Below, piece by piece: positions 6,531 through 7,760 of a stretch of 7,760 nt of DNA. Below the pieces are notes generated by a model, which was not told the DNA's origin, did no database searches, and saw only the letters and a program-made list of their open reading frames with translations. Made by a program: the position numbers and the translations under genes. How positions within the stretch are numbered: the first letter of the stretch is position 1; every line of letters begins with the position of its first letter. Where the stretch lies: positions 3,783 to 11,542 of the forward strand of contig PLFA01000091.1 in assembly GCA_003136615.1 (NCBI GenBank), read 5' to 3'. This DNA comes from Caulobacteraceae bacterium (lineage in GTDB: Bacteria; Pseudomonadota; Alphaproteobacteria; Caulobacterales; Caulobacteraceae).

Positions 6531-6565
6531 CCTTGGATTGAAAATCAGGGCGGCCTGGAGAGATC

Positions 6566-6961
6566 ATGATCGTTGAGCTTCGTATGTTGGTCTATTCGGC
6601 CGCGCTTCTATTTGTTCTGGTGTTCATACAGGCCCAGGCCGGGATTTCGGCCCAGGGCCTTTCGGAGATGGCGGGAAATCGCGACGGCATGGCGCCACCC
6701 ACAGGGTTCGCGGGGCGCGCGCGCCGGACGGTGGACAATCATATCGAGGGAATGGCGATTTTCGCCCCCCTGCTTATCGCCGCGGTCCTAGGCCATCGCA
6801 TCAACCATTGGACCGCCATCGGATCGCAATTCTATTTCTATGGGCGTCTGATCCACGCCCCGGTCTATCTGCTCGGTCTGCCTTGGATTCGCAGCCTCGC
6901 CTATATGGTCTGCGTGGCGGGGATGGCCTTCATTTTTCTCTCGGACGTGGGGGTTCTCTGA
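6566..6961 (+). CDS. MAPEG family membrane protein
   Basis: A 131-aa protein with four membrane segments (about 7-24, 63-78, 84-104 and 109-126), the size and topology of bacterial MAPEG proteins (membrane-associated proteins in eicosanoid and glutathione metabolism). The loop and second helix carry the family-type stretch RARRTVDNHIEGMAIFAPLL (51-70), with R51, R54, N58 and E61 at positions like those that bind glutathione in characterised relatives. FYFYGRLIHAPVYLLGLPWIRS (89-110) is the conserved third-helix region with R94, Y101 and R109. Bacterial members are mostly uncharacterised; a glutathione transferase or peroxidase-like activity is possible but unproven. The start is supported by GGAGAG spaced about five bases from the ATG and by a promoter candidate upstream. 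Monocistronic, divergent from the FMN-binding gene and convergent with the small ORF 19 bp away. Confidence 0.92.
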   Translation: MIVELRMLVYSAALLFVLVFIQAQAGISAQGLSEMAGNRDGMAPPTGFAGRARRTVDNHIEGMAIFAPLLIAAVLGHRINHWTAIGSQFYFYGRLIHAPVYLLGLPWIRSLAYMVCVAGMAFIFLSDVGVL

Positions 6962-6962
6962 G

Positions 6963-6989
6963 GGAGACACCGCGGAAGGGTTAGTCTCC
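6963..6989. terminator. Weak inverted repeat between convergent genes
   Basis: GGAGAC (6963-6968) pairs with GTCTCC (6984-6989) across a 15-base loop, in the short gap between the MAPEG stop and the small-ORF stop. A bidirectional 3'-end hairpin is plausible by position, but the stem is short, the loop is long and there is no T-tract. Confidence 0.2.
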
Positions 6990-7148
6990 GACCATACCGC
7001 CCACGCCAGGGGTCTGGGGATGCTTGGGAGCAACCTCCTTTTCCACCGCATCTATCTTGGCCCCAAGATCCTCGGTCTTCTTCTTTTCGCGGGCCAAGGC
7101 CTCGGCGAGTGTCTCGTGCTCAGGCGTAGGTGAAGGCTCGTCGCTCAT
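6981..7148 (-). CDS. Small charged hypothetical protein (55 aa)
   Basis: A 55-codon ORF beginning MSDEPSPTPEHETLAEAL and ending PQTPGVGGMVGD. It has an acidic, Pro-rich start, a charged Ala/Lys/Glu stretch at about 14-39 (LAEALAREKKKTEDLGAKID onward) that reads as one amphipathic or coiled-coil helix, and a Pro/Gly-rich tail. There is no membrane segment, cysteine or signal peptide, so it is probably cytoplasmic. A good Shine-Dalgarno, GGGAG, lies six bases before the ATG, which with the helix-like composition supports a real gene despite the size. It faces the MAPEG gene (19-bp gap) and is divergent from the Ala/Pro-rich gene. I do not recognise a named family; its function is unknown. Confidence 0.72.
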   Translation of the reverse strand: MSDEPSPTPEHETLAEALAREKKKTEDLGAKIDAVEKEVAPKHPQTPGVGGMVGD

Positions 7149-7172
7149 GCCGCGCTCCCATTAAGTGATGCC

Positions 7173-7214
7173 CTCCTTGTAAGGAGTGACGGTCGCCCGC
7201 GGTTCCTCTAGAGG
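7173..7214. promoter_or_regulatory. Two palindromes in the divergent gap
   Basis: CTCCTT-GT-AAGGAG (7173-7186) is a dyad with 6-bp arms, and CCTCTAGAGG (7205-7214) is a perfect 10-bp palindrome. Both lie between the small minus-strand ORF and the plus-strand Ala/Pro-rich gene. They could be operators or RNA structures. The first places AAGGAG, a Shine-Dalgarno-like word, on both strands. No clear -35/-10 pair was identified for either gene. Confidence 0.35.
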
Positions 7215-7231
7215 TATGTTCAAGCGGCTGG

Positions 7232-7708
7232 ATGGAAGCGGAGCGAATTTTGGCGTCGGGCTGGATCGATAATGGACCCGTCTCCCTGCCCCCTCGCGCC
7301 CTGGCCTATGGTGTGGGAGCGGCGCTTTTCCCGATCGCCGCGGCGGGCGCAGGCCTTGGCTGGCGGGCCGCCTCCCGGCCGCCATCGGGACCAGCTGATC
7401 CCAACGCCGCGGCGGCCGCAGACGCCAATACCCTAATGGCCAGGCCCCTCGTCGACATCACCCCGCCAGCCGCGGCCCGCGTGGCGGCGGACGACAAATC
7501 CGACAGCAGCGACACCGATTCGGCCAAGGCCGCCGACCTCGCCGCCCAGACCGCCAAGGCCCAGGCGCTTCAGGCCAAACCCACCGGCGCGCCGGGCGAT
7601 ATCGACAGCATCATGACATCGGCCTCGGAAAGACCTACGGCGCCCGCCAAGAAGGGGCCGGACGAAGCCCCGCCGCCCACGCCGGTAAAGAGCGACGTTC
7701 CCTTCTAG
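7232..7708 (+). CDS. Ala/Pro-rich single-pass membrane protein, unknown function
   Basis: A 158-aa ORF from the first ATG in frame. A short N-terminal segment (1-24) is followed by one hydrophobic helix at about 25-43 (LAYGVGAALFPIAAAGAGLG), then a long low-complexity region rich in Ala, Pro, Asp, Lys and Ser (44-158) with KAADLAAQTAKAQALQAK at 99-116 and a C-terminus APPPTPVKSDVPF. This suggests a signal-anchor protein with a disordered periplasmic tail; orientation is inferred. I recognise no family. The start is uncertain: the ATG at 7232 has no good Shine-Dalgarno, whereas an out-of-frame ATG at 7216 has AGAGG just before it but meets a stop after 18 codons. Residues 1-24 are therefore the least certain. 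The GC-rich third positions and absence of stops over 477 bp support coding. Confidence 0.65.
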   Translation: MEAERILASGWIDNGPVSLPPRALAYGVGAALFPIAAAGAGLGWRAASRPPSGPADPNAAAAADANTLMARPLVDITPPAAARVAADDKSDSSDTDSAKAADLAAQTAKAQALQAKPTGAPGDIDSIMTSASERPTAPAKKGPDEAPPPTPVKSDVPF

Positions 7709-7711
7709 ACT

Positions 7712-7760
7712 CTAATTCGCCGCCGATTCAGCCAGGATTTCGGCCAGATGGTCCTTCCAC
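7712..7760 (-). CDS. Possible C-terminus of a gene running off the right edge
   Basis: The minus strand reads WKDHLAEILAESAAN and then a TAG stop, with three bases separating it from the stop of the Ala/Pro-rich gene. The peptide looks like a natural amphipathic C-terminal helix, and convergent tight packing fits the rest of the window. Fifteen codons are too few to name a family. Alternatively, a plus-strand gene may start at the ATG at 7748, preceded by AGGA at about eight bases. Confidence 0.4.
   Translation of the reverse strand, partial: WKDHLAEILAESAAN

Noticed and set aside
6451..6567. 39-codon N-terminal extension of the FMN-binding protein
   Set aside because: Arg-rich, not family-like, would overlap the MAPEG start, and a well-spaced GGAGA supports the ATG at 6450.
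5893..6576. Plus-strand ORF of 227 codons opposite the FMN-binding gene
   Set aside because: No family features, whereas the minus strand carries all PaiB-type motifs.
7120..7161. 13-codon minus-strand ORF preceded by AAGGAGGG at about nine bases
   Set aside because: Very short, overlaps the 55-residue gene in another frame, and that gene has its own Shine-Dalgarno; probably incidental.
1..7760. CRISPR, transposon, integron, phage or toxin-antitoxin system
   Set aside because: No direct repeat array, transposase, integrase, attachment site or toxin-like pair was found; all larger genes are ordinary chromosomal families.

Overview
This 7.76 kb window looks like an ordinary chromosomal segment of a high-GC alphaproteobacterium, most likely in or near the Caulobacterales. 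The grounds are the ffh-rpsP gene order, the TRxDGDARGG form of the Ffh G4 region, a short NhaA, an alphaproteobacterial-type SelO, GC-rich third codon positions, and one promoter candidate resembling the Caulobacter housekeeping consensus. The lineage is an inference from protein flavour, not a database match. I see no insertion sequence, integrase, CRISPR array, tRNA, rRNA or phage gene.

Layout. At the left edge, on the minus strand, is the SRP gene ffh followed by the first seven codons of rpsP (ribosomal protein S16). A 227-bp divergent gap holding a strong hairpin separates ffh from a plus-strand DUF4345 membrane protein. That gene converges on and overlaps the end of nhaA (minus strand). 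nhaA is divergent from selO (plus strand), a pseudokinase-fold AMPylase. selO converges with a 7-bp overlap on a minus-strand pair with overlapping stop and start codons: an FMN-binding PaiB-like protein, then a PPK2 polyphosphate kinase. Divergent from that pair is a plus-strand MAPEG-family membrane protein. The right end holds a 55-residue coiled-coil-like small protein (minus), an Ala/Pro-rich single-pass membrane protein of unknown function (plus), and what may be the last 15 codons of a further minus-strand gene.

How the genes relate. ffh and rpsP form a protein-targeting and translation unit. The paiB-like/ppk2 pair is the only other clear operon, joined by a GTGA overlap that suggests translational coupling. 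SelO consumes ATP for AMPylation and PPK2 makes nucleotides from polyphosphate, so both touch nucleotide and stress physiology. They are convergent, however, and nothing in the sequence ties them into one system. I did not find a convincing undescribed system. The points most worth a second look are altered pH-sensor positions in NhaA, a SelO with only one cysteine, the DUF4345 tail encoded antisense to nhaA, the structured ffh leader, and the palindromic divergent control region before the last gene.
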